From assembly GCA_963740065.1 (NCBI GenBank), contig CAVUCS010000006.1:310001-374000 (forward strand): a stretch of 64,000 nucleotides of DNA, given 5' to 3'. Every line of letters begins with the position of its first letter. The stretch's first letter is position 1. The translations under genes and the position numbers were made by a program. Origin of the DNA: DASVDE01 sp963740065 (GTDB taxonomy: Bacteria > Actinomycetota > Thermoleophilia > Solirubrobacterales > 70-9). Positions 41,957-51,233 of this stretch are shown here, piece by piece. Under the pieces are notes generated by a model. It was not told where the DNA came from and did no database searches. It worked only from the letters and a program-made list of their open reading frames with translations.

Positions 41957-43845
41957 GGCGAAGTCGGGGTCGTGGGGGTCGTGACAGCTCCGCTCGCCTG
42001 CTTGCCAACCACGAGGGTCACCTCGGTCCCGCTCGTCACGTTCGAGCCCGGTGGCGGAAACTGGTCCGTAACCCGCCCCACTTGCGACGGCACATCGGTC
42101 TCCTGTTCCTGGACCGAGGGAACCAGCCCGGCGTCGCGCATGGCCTGCACCGCGTCGGAGCGAACCTTGCCGATCACGTTCGGGACCGACACCTGTTGTT
42201 CTCCTCTGGAGACGACGATCGTCACCGTCGAGCCCGGCTCTACCTCAGAGCCGGCGCTCGGCGTTTGGCGGATCACTTCTCCTGCCGGCGCCGAGTTCTC
42301 CTCCTCTTCGACGCTTGGCGTCAGCCCACGGCCGCGGATCTGCTGCACGGCGACCGAGCGCTGCGTCCCCACCAGCACCGGCACTCTGGCCAGCTTTTTC
42401 CCAAGCGAGACATACACCGTCACCGGAGACCCGCGGGTAAGCGTCGTTCCGCCGGAGGGATCGGAGCGGATCACAAGGCCTCTTTCGACGGTGTCGGAGT
42501 TGACGGTCTGCAACTGGGGCGCGAAGCCGGCGTCTCTCAGCTTCTGCAGCGCGGCTTCCTGAGCCAGGCCGGCGACGCCGGGAACCTTGGCGCTGCCCGG
42601 CCCGGCGCTGACCGTCAGCGTCACCTTCGGCTTTGAGCAGAAGAAGCTGAGGAATGCGCAATCGAGGGCCGCCTTCTCTCCGGGGGGAGAGGCGGAAGGA
42701 TCCTGCTCGAGCACCGTGTTCGCCGCCGCATCGCGCTCCACCCTGTTGACATCGCCCACCTCGAAGCCTCCCTGCTGGAGGAGGGAGATCGCCACGTTGA
42801 GCTGGTTGCCGGTGACGTTGGGAACGTCCGTCGACGTGTCGCGGGTCAGCGCGAAGCCAAGCAAAGCGCCGATCAGGACAGCGACGCCGACCATGATCCA
42901 GCGCCGGCGGCGGCGCTTGCGGGCGGCTTCCTCTTCGGATTCCGGCTCCTCGGCCGATGCCGCTTCCGCCGCCACCACAGGGGGAAGGGGAGCGAAGGCG
43001 GCGGTCCCGCCCCCCGGCGCGCCGGGCTCCTTCATTGCCGCGTCGAGGGCGGCGATGAAAGCGTCGGCGCTCTGGAAGCGCTGGCCCGGGTCCTTCTCGA
43101 GAGCGCGCATCGTGGCCGCGTCGAGAGCCGGGGAGACTTTCGGCTCGATCGAGCTGGGGCGCTGGGGGGTTTGGGAGACCTGCTTCATCGCGATCGCGAC
43201 GGCGGAGTCGGCCTCGAACGGAACGCGGCCGGTCAGGGCCTCGTAGAGGATCACCCCGATCGAGTAGAGGTCGGAGACGGGAGTGACGTCCATCCCCTGC
43301 GCCTGCTCGGGTGACAGGTAGTGAGGAGTGCCCATCACCGAGCCTGCCTGTGTGATCTCCGAAACGCCGGCGCGGGCGATCCCGAAGTCGGTCACCACCG
43401 CCTTCCCCTCGGGGTCGACGATCACGTTCTGCGGCTTCAGGTCGCGATGGACGATGCCGTGCCGGTGGGCGAAGCGGGCGGCTTCCAGCACCTGCCGAAC
43501 GAGGTGAACCGCCTGCTCGGGCGAGAGCCCGGCGTCGATCAGCGCCTTCAGCGAGTTGCCCTCCACGTACTGCATGGCGATGTAATAGGTGCCTTCAAAT
43601 TCGCCGCGGTCGAAGACGGCGACCACATTGGGGTGCTGGAGGCCCGCGGCGTGTTCCGCTTCGCGGCGGAAGCGCTCGACGAACTCGCCGTCCTGGGCGA
43701 AGCGGCTATGCAGGACCTTCAGCGCGACCCGGCGCTGAAGGTGCGCGTCCTCGGCCAGCCAGACGTCGGCCATGCCGCCCGAGCCGAGCCTCTGCAACAC
43801 CCGGTAGCGCCCGTCGACGACGCTGCCCTCGCTCACCTCAGCCAC
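41953..43845 (-). CDS. pknB: PASTA-domain Ser/Thr protein kinase
   Basis: 630 residues. The kinase domain (about 12-270) has GSGGMADVWLA, VALKVLH, GIVHRDLKPQNVIV, DFGIARAGV and SPEQAQGMDV. A helix at about 316-336 (WIMVGVAVLIGALLGFAL) leads to four PASTA repeats (DVPNVTGNQLNVAISLLQQG, KVPGVAGLAQEAALQKLRDA, RVPVLVGTQRSVAVQQIRGR, SVPNVIGKVRSDAVQAMRDA) that bind muropeptides. It ends with a Thr/Pro tail. GTG 43845 is preceded by GGAGG. It regulates growth together with the neighbouring phosphatase and FHA proteins. Confidence 0.96.
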   Translation of the reverse strand: MAEVSEGSVVDGRYRVLQRLGSGGMADVWLAEDAHLQRRVALKVLHSRFAQDGEFVERFRREAEHAAGLQHPNVVAVFDRGEFEGTYYIAMQYVEGNSLKALIDAGLSPEQAVHLVRQVLEAARFAHRHGIVHRDLKPQNVIVDPEGKAVVTDFGIARAGVSEITQAGSVMGTPHYLSPEQAQGMDVTPVSDLYSIGVILYEALTGRVPFEADSAVAIAMKQVSQTPQRPSSIEPKVSPALDAATMRALEKDPGQRFQSADAFIAALDAAMKEPGAPGGGTAAFAPLPPVVAAEAASAEEPESEEEAARKRRRRRWIMVGVAVLIGALLGFALTRDTSTDVPNVTGNQLNVAISLLQQGGFEVGDVNRVERDAAANTVLEQDPSASPPGEKAALDCAFLSFFCSKPKVTLTVSAGPGSAKVPGVAGLAQEAALQKLRDAGFAPQLQTVNSDTVERGLVIRSDPSGGTTLTRGSPVTVYVSLGKKLARVPVLVGTQRSVAVQQIRGRGLTPSVEEEENSAPAGEVIRQTPSAGSEVEPGSTVTIVVSRGEQQVSVPNVIGKVRSDAVQAMRDAGLVPSVQEQETDVPSQVGRVTDQFPPPGSNVTSGTEVTLVVGKQASGAVTTPTTPTSP

Positions 43846-43863
43846 TCTTGCCCCCTCCTCGTC

Positions 43864-45327
43864 TCACTGGTCAGCTCCATTCAAGATCGTCTCCGCTACG
43901 TCGCGGAAGATAGGCGCCGCGACTTCGCCGCCGAATCCGGTGGTGCACTCGACCGACACCGCGATCGCGATCTGGGGATCGTCGGCCGGCGCGAAGCCGA
44001 TGAACCATGCCTGGTTCTGATCGCTGCCGCCGCCGCAGTCCTCGTTGAACGGCGTTTCGGCGGTACCCGTCTTGCCGGCAACGGCTACGCCGGGAATCGC
44101 CGCGCCGGTTCCGGTGCCGCTGGTGACCACGTCCTGCATCGCCTGGTTCAGCTCCGCGGCGGTCTCCTCGCTCATCGGCTCGCTGTACTCGGAGGGGTCG
44201 AGGCGCTTGGTCGTGCGGCCGTCGGGGTCCACCACCCGGCTCCAGATCTGCGGCTTCATCAGACGCCCGCCGTTGGCCACCGCCGAGGCGACCATCGCCA
44301 TCTGCAGCGGCGTCACCGCCAGCCGTTCCTGGCCGATCGCGACCCGGGCCAAGTCGATCGGGTCGTCGGGGCCGAGCAGCCTTCTGTTCTCGAACAAACC
44401 GCTCGTATAAACCTCGTCGTCGGGCAGGTCGATCGGCGGGGTCGAGCCGAAGCCGAAGCGGTCCATGTACTTGAACATGTCCTCTTCGCCGACCCGCTGG
44501 CCGAGCTGGGCGAACCAGGTGTTAACCGAGCTGGTCAGTGCCGGGGCGAGCGTGATCGGGCCGAAGCTCAGAGTGAAGTCGTTGTTGAGCGGCTGACCCT
44601 GCACGTCCAGGGTTCCCGGCGCGTCGATCGTCGTCTCCGGGGTGATCGCGCCGCTGTCGAGGCCGGCCGCCGCCGTCACCACCTTGAAAGTCGACCCGGG
44701 CGGGTACTGACCCTGGGTGGCCCGGTCGAAGAGCGGGCGGTCCACTTCATCGGTTGCCAACTCCGAGTAACGCTCGGGCACGAGATTGGGGTCATAGGGC
44801 GGGTTCGATGCCAACGCCCGCACCCGTCCGGTGTCCGGCTCGATCGCGACCACGGCGCCGAAGCCCGCCGACGCCAACTCGTCGGCCGCCACTCGCTGCG
44901 CGGCGGGGTCGAGATTGGTGACGACGTCGTTGCCCTCCTGCTTGCGGCCGCGCAGCTCGTCGAGGATCGAGGTGAACTCCGACCCTTCGCCGACCAGTTC
45001 GTCGTTGTGGAACTTCTCGAACTCACTGTCGCCGTATCTGACGAAGCTGTAGCCGATCGGGTGGCCGAAAAGCGAGGCTTCCGGGTAACGCCGCACGTAG
45101 CGCAGGGAGTCGCCGCTGCCCTTCGACACAGAACGGGCGATCACGGTGCCGTCATCGGCCAGGATCCGGCCGCGGCGAATCTGTTGCTGCTCGAGCAACG
45201 GCCGCTTGTTGGCCGTCTTCTCCTTCAACGCCTGTGCGTCGAAGACTGCCCAGTACGAGGTGAAGCCGATCAGGACCGCAAAAAGGACGGTGATGAAGGC
45301 GAACAACTTGACGATCTGCCTGTTCAC
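43864..45327 (-). CDS. pbpA: Penicillin-binding protein, peptidoglycan transpeptidase
   Basis: 487 residues: an N-terminal membrane anchor (LFAFITVLFAVLIGFTSYWA), a dimerisation region, and a transpeptidase domain with the active-site serine in GSTFKVVTAA, SVN in TSSVNTWFAQ and KTGT in VAGKTGTAETPF. The actinobacterial PbpA type works with RodA next door. GTG 45327 overlaps the rodA stop. Confidence 0.94.
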   Translation of the reverse strand: MNRQIVKLFAFITVLFAVLIGFTSYWAVFDAQALKEKTANKRPLLEQQQIRRGRILADDGTVIARSVSKGSGDSLRYVRRYPEASLFGHPIGYSFVRYGDSEFEKFHNDELVGEGSEFTSILDELRGRKQEGNDVVTNLDPAAQRVAADELASAGFGAVVAIEPDTGRVRALASNPPYDPNLVPERYSELATDEVDRPLFDRATQGQYPPGSTFKVVTAAAGLDSGAITPETTIDAPGTLDVQGQPLNNDFTLSFGPITLAPALTSSVNTWFAQLGQRVGEEDMFKYMDRFGFGSTPPIDLPDDEVYTSGLFENRRLLGPDDPIDLARVAIGQERLAVTPLQMAMVASAVANGGRLMKPQIWSRVVDPDGRTTKRLDPSEYSEPMSEETAAELNQAMQDVVTSGTGTGAAIPGVAVAGKTGTAETPFNEDCGGGSDQNQAWFIGFAPADDPQIAIAVSVECTTGFGGEVAAPIFRDVAETILNGADQ

Positions 45328-46661
45328 GATCCCTCCAACGCCGAAAGGACACCGGCGGTCGGCGCCTGCGCCTCACGCCGCGCCCGCTCGGAGATCAGCA
45401 GCAACAGCGCCAGCAGCACGAAGTTGGCGACGATCGAGCTGCCGCCGTAGCTGATGAAGGGAAGGGTGACGCCGGTCAGCGGAATCACCCGCGTCACCCC
45501 GCCGATGATGACGAAGGCCTGGATCGCGAATACCGCGGTCAGGCCGGTCGCCAGCAGCTTCGAGAAGCCGTCGTCGGCAAGCAACGCGATCTTGAAGCCT
45601 CGGGCCGCGATTAGGAGATAGGTGAGGACGACGGCGCAACCGCCGAACAGTCCCACCTCGTTGACGATCAGCGAGTAGATGGTGTCCGTCTGCGCGGCCG
45701 GCAGTAGCGCGTCGTTGGTTCCGGGGGTCGTGATCAACGCCTGGCCGAAGCCTTTGCCGAACAACCCCCCGTCGGCTTGGGCGAAAATCGATTGCAGGAT
45801 CTGGTACCCGCTCCCCCGCGGGTGCGCATAGGGATCGAGCCAGATATCCACCCGGTCGTGGACGTGCGGCACGGTCGAAGCGAAGAACCAAGCTCCAAGC
45901 ATGAACATCGCCATCCCGATCACCACGAACGAGAAGCGCCCCGTCGCCACGTAGAGCAACGCCAGAAAAGCGGCGAAGAACATCAACGAGCTACCGAGGT
46001 CGCGAATGAAGACGAGCATGAACATCGACGCGCCCCAGACGGCCAGCATCGGGCCGAAGTGCTTGAGCGGTGGCAGAGTGACGCCAAGCACCCGTCGAGC
46101 ACCGACGATCAACACCTCGCGGTGCTCGCGTAGGTAGCTGGCGAGGAAGACGACCAGGCAAATCTTCGCGAACTCGGCGGGTTGGAACTGGAGCGGACCG
46201 AACTTGACCCCGAGGTAAGCGCCGTTGACCTGCTGGCCCACCCCGGGCACGCGCGGCGCCAGCAGCAGCAGGAAACCGACCGCGGCAATTGTGTAGCGGT
46301 AGCGCTCAAGCACGTCGTAATCACGCAGGAACTGGATCGTCAGCGCAAAGAGGACGATGCCGAGGACGAACCAGTTCGCCTGGTCACGCGCCAGGTCGGC
46401 GTCGATGCGGAAGACCATGACCAGGCCGAAGGCGGTTAGAAGCGCGGCCAGCGGGAAGAGGTACGGGTCGGCGTTGGGGAGGCGCATCCGCAGATAGATA
46501 TGGGTGGCGATGCAGATCGCCAGGAAGTAAGCGCCGTAGATCAGGCTGAGGTTGTCCAGCTGCGCGCTCTCCTGGGCGAAGACGGCGGTGAAGCCGGCGG
46601 TGAGCAGCAGCGCAACGGGAATCAGGGCAACCAACTCCCGATTCCGCGCGGAAGACCTCAA
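45324..46661 (-). CDS. rodA: Peptidoglycan glycosyltransferase of the SEDS family (RodA/FtsW)
   Basis: 445 residues with about 12 helices (the SEDS core plus N-terminal helices). Motifs FGPLQFQPAEFAKICLVVFL, IRDLGSSLMFFAAFLALLYV, GLFGKGFGQ and PLTGVTLPFISYGGSSIVAN are diagnostic. It polymerises glycan strands with the adjacent PBP. TTG 46661 forms a TTGA overlap with the phosphatase stop. Confidence 0.95.
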   Translation of the reverse strand: MRSSARNRELVALIPVALLLTAGFTAVFAQESAQLDNLSLIYGAYFLAICIATHIYLRMRLPNADPYLFPLAALLTAFGLVMVFRIDADLARDQANWFVLGIVLFALTIQFLRDYDVLERYRYTIAAVGFLLLLAPRVPGVGQQVNGAYLGVKFGPLQFQPAEFAKICLVVFLASYLREHREVLIVGARRVLGVTLPPLKHFGPMLAVWGASMFMLVFIRDLGSSLMFFAAFLALLYVATGRFSFVVIGMAMFMLGAWFFASTVPHVHDRVDIWLDPYAHPRGSGYQILQSIFAQADGGLFGKGFGQALITTPGTNDALLPAAQTDTIYSLIVNEVGLFGGCAVVLTYLLIAARGFKIALLADDGFSKLLATGLTAVFAIQAFVIIGGVTRVIPLTGVTLPFISYGGSSIVANFVLLALLLLISERARREAQAPTAGVLSALEGS

Positions 46662-47842
46662 GGAATCCCCTGGCTACGCTGGATGTCCTCGATCAAGGAA
46701 ACGGCGTCGGCGCGAGACCGCAGATCGTGGCCGGTGACCGCGTCGCGGCGCACGACCGGCAAGCCCGCGGTTTGGATCGGGCTCGCGTAGCGCTCGCTAT
46801 AGAGCTTGACGCCAAAGGGCAGCTCGTAGGGCAGGCCGCGATAGAGAGCGACGCGGCCCCCGTTATCGGTGCCGAGGAACCAGACTTGGCGGTTGCCGTA
46901 CCAAGCGCCGAACGCGAGCGCGCCCACCACAACGAAGACGGCGAGGACCTTGGCAGCGCGCTTCAGCCCGCGGCGGCTCGGCTTCGTCGCCTGCACCGCC
47001 CGGCGCTTGCGCGCAGCTTCGGCGGCGGCGCGGCGGCGCACTTCAGTCGCGGTCAGCCCAGCCTCCTCGGCGGAGGAGCCGATCAGGGTTGCTCCCTCCG
47101 GCTCCGGCGCCCGCGCCGGAGCGGCGGCGTCCTCAAGCCGGAACGCGAGAGCGGTGATGTTGTCCCGCCCTCCAGCCCTGTTGGCCTCGTCGACCAAAGC
47201 GCGCACCGCCGCCGTCATTGAGGTCGCTCCGGCCAGTTGGCGGCCGATTTCAGCCTCTCCGATCATCGTCGTCAGCCCGTCCGAGCAGAGCAGAAAGACA
47301 TCCCCGGGGGCGGCGGGCACCGTCTGTAGGTCCACCTCGACTTCGGGCTCGGGACCGAGCGCGCGGGTGATGATCGAGCGCTGCGGGTGGTCCTCCGCCT
47401 GGGCGTCGGTGATCTGGCCTTTGCGGCGCATCTCCTCGACCAAGGAATGGTCCCGGGTCAGCCGCTCCAGCTTCCCACCACGCAAGCGGTACGCGCGGCT
47501 GTCGCCGACATGGCCGATCGCAACCTCTTCGCTTTGCGCGTTGACGATCACCGCGGTGATCGTCGTCCCCATCCCGGTCAGCGACGGGTCGGCTTTGGCA
47601 CGCTCGTTGATCTCCCGGTTAGCCGCCTCGATCGTCTCGCGCAGTACGCGCTCAGGGGAGCCTTCGGGGAGGTCGCGATCGAAGGCCTCCGCCGCCGTCT
47701 TCGAGGCGACCTCGCCGGCCTGGGCACCGCCCATTCCGTCGGCGACGACGAAGATCGGCGGCCGGGCGAAGTAGGAATCCTCGTTGGCGTTGCGTTGTCG
47801 CCCGGTATCGGTGCGAAAGGCCTGGTCGTCAATCCGCAGCAT
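46658..47842 (-). CDS. stp: PP2C-type Ser/Thr protein phosphatase
   Basis: 394 residues. The PP2C catalytic domain (about 1-235) has RNANEDSYFA, VVADGMGGAQAGEVAS, IGHVGDSRAYRL, DVFLLCSDGLT and GGRDNITAL, giving the metal-binding Asp set. A helix near 300-320 (VLAVFVVVGALAFGAWYG) anchors it, with a short outer domain. It opposes the kinases at 41953, 49136 and perhaps 39480. Confidence 0.94.
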   Translation of the reverse strand: MLRIDDQAFRTDTGRQRNANEDSYFARPPIFVVADGMGGAQAGEVASKTAAEAFDRDLPEGSPERVLRETIEAANREINERAKADPSLTGMGTTITAVIVNAQSEEVAIGHVGDSRAYRLRGGKLERLTRDHSLVEEMRRKGQITDAQAEDHPQRSIITRALGPEPEVEVDLQTVPAAPGDVFLLCSDGLTTMIGEAEIGRQLAGATSMTAAVRALVDEANRAGGRDNITALAFRLEDAAAPARAPEPEGATLIGSSAEEAGLTATEVRRRAAAEAARKRRAVQATKPSRRGLKRAAKVLAVFVVVGALAFGAWYGNRQVWFLGTDNGGRVALYRGLPYELPFGVKLYSERYASPIQTAGLPVVRRDAVTGHDLRSRADAVSLIEDIQRSQGIP

Positions 47843-47853
47843 CGGCTCCTACC

Positions 47854-48321
47854 TCACCCAACCTCAAACCTAAACTCGGTGTCGCCGATTCGCACCACGT
47901 CGCCGTCGATCAGCTCCGCTTCCCCCTTCAGCTCGGCGTCGTTGAGCAGGGTTCCGTTGGTCGACCTCATGTCCTCGACGTAAGTGCGCCCCTCACGGGA
48001 AAAGACCCTGGCGTGCAGGCCGGAGGCATAGCGGTCCTCGATGCGCACATCGGACTCGCCGCTGCGTCCGATCGAAAGGCCGCCGATCAAGTCGAAGCGC
48101 TCGCCAGGCTCAAGCCCACCGCCACGCTCGGCAACCAACCAGGCATCGCCGCCGGAGACTTTGCCAAAGCTCGGAACGGGGTGAAATCCGGTTGCATCAG
48201 GCGCCGGCGCGACGGTCCCGCGCAGGTCCTTCAGGGCGCTGCGAGCGATGAAAAGCAAGAACAGGTAGAGGACGGCCAGGAAGCCGAACTTGAGGGCGAC
48301 TGAGATGGGGTCGTAGTCCAC
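47854..48321 (-). CDS. fhaB: FHA-domain protein, membrane anchored (FhaB type)
   Basis: 155 residues. One N-terminal helix (KFGFLAVLYLFLLFIARSAL) then an FHA phosphothreonine-binding domain (IGGLSIGRSGESDVRIEDRY, SGLHARVF, DMRSTNGTLLND). In actinobacteria FhaB/FipA recruits phosphorylated wall-synthesis proteins. It is co-directional with stp, with 11 bases between. Confidence 0.92.
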   Translation of the reverse strand: MDYDPISVALKFGFLAVLYLFLLFIARSALKDLRGTVAPAPDATGFHPVPSFGKVSGGDAWLVAERGGGLEPGERFDLIGGLSIGRSGESDVRIEDRYASGLHARVFSREGRTYVEDMRSTNGTLLNDAELKGEAELIDGDVVRIGDTEFRFEVG

Positions 48322-48349
48322 GCGATGGCACGCTACTGCGCGAAGCGGC

Positions 48350-49126
48350 TTACTGTTCGATGTCGAACTTGAAAGTCGTCGTCCCCAGCGTCACCTCGTC
48401 GCCGGGACTGAGCCTGGTCGAAGGGACGCGACGCCCATTCACCTTGACCCCGTTGGTCGAGCCAAGGTCGGCAATCGTCCAATCGCCGTTGGCGCCGCGG
48501 CGCAGCTCGGCGTGGCGGCGGCTGACGTTGGGATCGCGCAGCACGCACTCGGCGTCCTTGGAACGGCCGATCGTGGCGCGGGGTCCCTCCAACACATAAC
48601 GGCGATCGTCGAGGGAGACGACGGCGCGGGTCGAGACCAGCGCACCGACCGCCTCCTCGGGACGCTTCGGCCGATCGGTGTCGCGCTCGCGCACGGCCGA
48701 GTAGACCATCGTGTGACCTTCCTCCCCTTGCTGCGGGCGCTCTCCCTCGTGGACCGGGGGCTTCACCAGGCGAGTTTGGATTCCGAACTCCCCCAGCCGC
48801 AACCGTTCGTCGGTCTTGAACTCGACTGCCGGTCGGGTCAACAGGTCGTAGCTGCGACGCCGGGCGTGCTCCAGCAGGTAGCCGGAGAGCTCTTGCTCGA
48901 GTGAGCGCTCGTACCCCTCCAACTTCGTCCTGTCCCTAGTCGAGAGGTAGATCGTGTACTCGTTGGGGACGTAGACGCGCGCGACCGATGCCGTCTTGTG
49001 TGCATCCATCTCCTTGGCCAGCTTGCGGGCCAGCTCGACCGGCTGCACCTCGGAACTGAAGGCGCGGCTGAACACCCCCTCGACGAGGCCTTCGATCCGT
49101 GATTCAAGGTTGCTGAAGACGCCGAT
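48350..49126 (-). CDS. fhaA: FHA-domain protein with DUF3662 N terminus (FhaA type), apparent ATC start
   Basis: The N-terminal DUF3662 domain (SSEVQPVELARKLAKEMDAH, VYVPNEYTIYLSTRD) is followed by a C-terminal FHA domain (RATIGRSKDAECVLRDPNVS, DLGSTNGVKVNGRRV). Family members start MGxxxxxExRxxGLVEG. Here that segment is encoded as IGVFSNLESRIEGLVEG upstream of the first normal start (GTG 49075), directly after the in-frame stop of the kinase gene. The start therefore seems to be ATC at 49124-49126, with an AGGA about seven bases upstream, giving 258 aa. If ATC is not used, GTG 49075 gives 241 aa and removes a conserved helix. Confidence 0.9.
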   Translation of the reverse strand: MGVFSNLESRIEGLVEGVFSRAFSSEVQPVELARKLAKEMDAHKTASVARVYVPNEYTIYLSTRDRTKLEGYERSLEQELSGYLLEHARRRSYDLLTRPAVEFKTDERLRLGEFGIQTRLVKPPVHEGERPQQGEEGHTMVYSAVRERDTDRPKRPEEAVGALVSTRAVVSLDDRRYVLEGPRATIGRSKDAECVLRDPNVSRRHAELRRGANGDWTIADLGSTNGVKVNGRRVPSTRLSPGDEVTLGTTTFKFDIEQ

Positions 49127-49135
49127 CGGGAAATC

Positions 49136-50101
49136 CTACGGAAGGATGGCGCCGTGGCCGACCGCCAACCATGCACCAAGCGCCGCGGCGACCGCCACGG
49201 CGCCCAAGCGCACGCGAGTGGTGGCTGGTGCGCCCCGTGGTTGATCGGCGAGCAAATCGAGGGAATCCTCGATTGCGGTGCCCAGCTCTTCGAGCGAAGG
49301 GCGGTGGTTGAGGCGGGGGCTGAGGCAGGCATCAATCGTCTCGGTCAACTCACGCGGCAAGTCCGGGCGCAGGCGCCGCAGCGGGCGCAGGCGCGATCCG
49401 ATCGCCCTCGCTGTCGCGGCGGGAGTGGCGCGGCGGTTTGGGTTCTCGCCGCTCCAGCACTCGTAGAGCGTCAAAGCGAGCGAGTAGACGTCGGCTTCGG
49501 TGCCGGCCGAGCGCCCCTCCGCTTGCTCGGGAGACATGTAGGCGAGCGTTCCCACGACGTCGCCCGGAGCGGTCAGCGCAGCGGCGTCGGTGAGGCGCGC
49601 GACTCCGAAATCCATCAGCTTGGCGCGTGGCTCACCGTCGGTGACGAGGACGTTCTGAGGCTTGATGTCGCGATGGATGACGGAGCGCGAGTGAGCGTGG
49701 TCAAGTGCTTCGCAGAGATCGGCTCCAATTTCCGCGATCTCGCGATCGCCCAGCGAGCCGTCGCGGCTGAGGCGGGCGAGGGTCGGGGAGTCGACCAACT
49801 CGGTGACGAGAAGCGCGTTGCCATCCTCTTCACCCATCTCATAGAGGGTCACGATTCCCGGGTGGTTCAGGCGGGCGGCTGCCTGCGCCTCGCGCAGCAC
49901 CCGGCGGCGTGAATCTCCGCGCGACTCGATCGCCTTGACTGCGACCGGGCGCTCCAGGCGACCGTCCCAAGCCTCGTAAACGACGCCGAAACCGCCGCTG
50001 CCGATCCGGCGTTCGATCAGAAAACGATTGAGGACCAGGGAGCCGACCAAAGCACTCGTCACCTTCGACAAAGAGGGGCTGCTTCCTGCGCTGACGCGCA
50101 A
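49136..50101 (-). CDS. Ser/Thr protein kinase with a single C-terminal membrane helix
   Basis: 321 residues. The kinase domain spans about 24-280: GSGGFGVVYEA, VAVKAIES, VIHRDIKPQNVLV, DFGVARLTD and SPEQAEGRSAGTEADVYSLA. A short hydrophobic segment (VRLGAVAVAAALGAWLAVG) ends the protein, with no outer domain. GTG 50065 is an alternative start. Nine bases separate it from fhaA, so it probably belongs to the same operon. Confidence 0.9.
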   Translation of the reverse strand: MRVSAGSSPSLSKVTSALVGSLVLNRFLIERRIGSGGFGVVYEAWDGRLERPVAVKAIESRGDSRRRVLREAQAAARLNHPGIVTLYEMGEEDGNALLVTELVDSPTLARLSRDGSLGDREIAEIGADLCEALDHAHSRSVIHRDIKPQNVLVTDGEPRAKLMDFGVARLTDAAALTAPGDVVGTLAYMSPEQAEGRSAGTEADVYSLALTLYECWSGENPNRRATPAATARAIGSRLRPLRRLRPDLPRELTETIDACLSPRLNHRPSLEELGTAIEDSLDLLADQPRGAPATTRVRLGAVAVAAALGAWLAVGHGAILP

Positions 50102-50188
50102 AAACGCACCCTACGCGGCGGTTCTTGACGCCGCGACCACTCCAGCGTGCATACTTCCCGCCCAGTCAACGGCTTCAGAGAGGCATTC

Positions 50189-51226
50189 TTGGAGGACTCC
50201 ACAGCAGCCAGCCCCGGGCGCAGGCAGCGCCCGCCACGCCGGCCGGAGAAACAACAGATCCTGATGCGACGCGGCTTGGCACTCGGTGTCGGCCTGCTGG
50301 TTCTGGTGCTGCTCGTGCTCGGCGTCAAAGGCTGCCTCAACGCCCGCCAAAATCGAGCGCTGACCGACTACGCGCGGAACGTCACTCAGATCGTCGACGA
50401 AACCGACCAGACGAGCAAGGATTTCTTCGCCAAGCTCGACGACCCGGGCAGCCTCTCCGTTACCGAGTTCGTCGCCGAAGTGAACGCCGATCGCAGCGCC
50501 ATGGACAGTTACGCCAGCCGTGTCGACGGCCTCAACGCACCCGGCGACATGGCCCACGCCCAAAGCGCTTTGGAGTTCGTCTACGAGCTGCGTAGCGCGG
50601 CGATGAGCGACATCGCCGATCAGATGAGCACAGCGCTCGGTGACGTCGGCGCGGAGAAAGCGACGGCGACCATTGCCGACCGGATGAGGATGCTGATGGG
50701 AAGCGACGTTCTCTACGCAGCGGTGGTCCGCCCTGAGATCGACGGCGTCCTTGCCGACAACGGGATCGAAGGCAACGACGTGCCGGCGAGCATCTTCGTC
50801 CCCGATGAGACGAAGTGGCTCGATGTCGACACCGTCGGCTCGGCTCTGGGATCGGTAAACGGCGCCACCGGAGGCTCGACCTCGGGCGTGCACGGTCTTG
50901 GACTGTTCGGGACCAGTATTGACGGGGTGGCTCTGACTGCCGACACGACCACCACGATCAGCGCCGACGGCACTCCTGAAGTCGAGGTACAGGTACAGAA
51001 CCAAGGCGAGTCGACGGAGAATGGCGTGACCGTTTCGGTCAGCGTCGACGGCAGAGCTCTAGAGCAGGACATCAGCTCGATTGCGCCGGGCGAGACGCAA
51101 AGCGTGACGATCCCGCTAACCCCGGCACCGAGCGGTCAGGTGACCCTCGACGTCAGCGTGCAGACGGTCCCCGGCGAGCGGGTCTCGAGCAACAACGAGG
51201 CCAGCTACCTCGTCCTCTTCCAGTAG
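50189..51226 (+). CDS. Membrane-anchored protein with CARDB-like domain
   Basis: 345 residues. TTG 50189 is chosen because GAGAGG lies five bases upstream. A basic N terminus, one helix (LALGVGLLVLVLLVLGVKGC), a helical middle domain (TDYARNVTQIVDETDQTSKD) and a C-terminal beta domain (VEVQVQNQGESTENGVTVSV, SSNNEASYLVLF) like CARDB/adhesion modules. Function unknown. Seven bases separate it from pheA. Confidence 0.8.
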   Translation: MEDSTAASPGRRQRPPRRPEKQQILMRRGLALGVGLLVLVLLVLGVKGCLNARQNRALTDYARNVTQIVDETDQTSKDFFAKLDDPGSLSVTEFVAEVNADRSAMDSYASRVDGLNAPGDMAHAQSALEFVYELRSAAMSDIADQMSTALGDVGAEKATATIADRMRMLMGSDVLYAAVVRPEIDGVLADNGIEGNDVPASIFVPDETKWLDVDTVGSALGSVNGATGGSTSGVHGLGLFGTSIDGVALTADTTTTISADGTPEVEVQVQNQGESTENGVTVSVSVDGRALEQDISSIAPGETQSVTIPLTPAPSGQVTLDVSVQTVPGERVSSNNEASYLVLFQ

Positions 51227-51233
51227 GAGCGCC

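Noticed and set aside
43321..45450. A 709-codon plus-strand frame
   Set aside because: Antisense to pknB and pbpA, both with full catalytic motifs. No recognisable domain.
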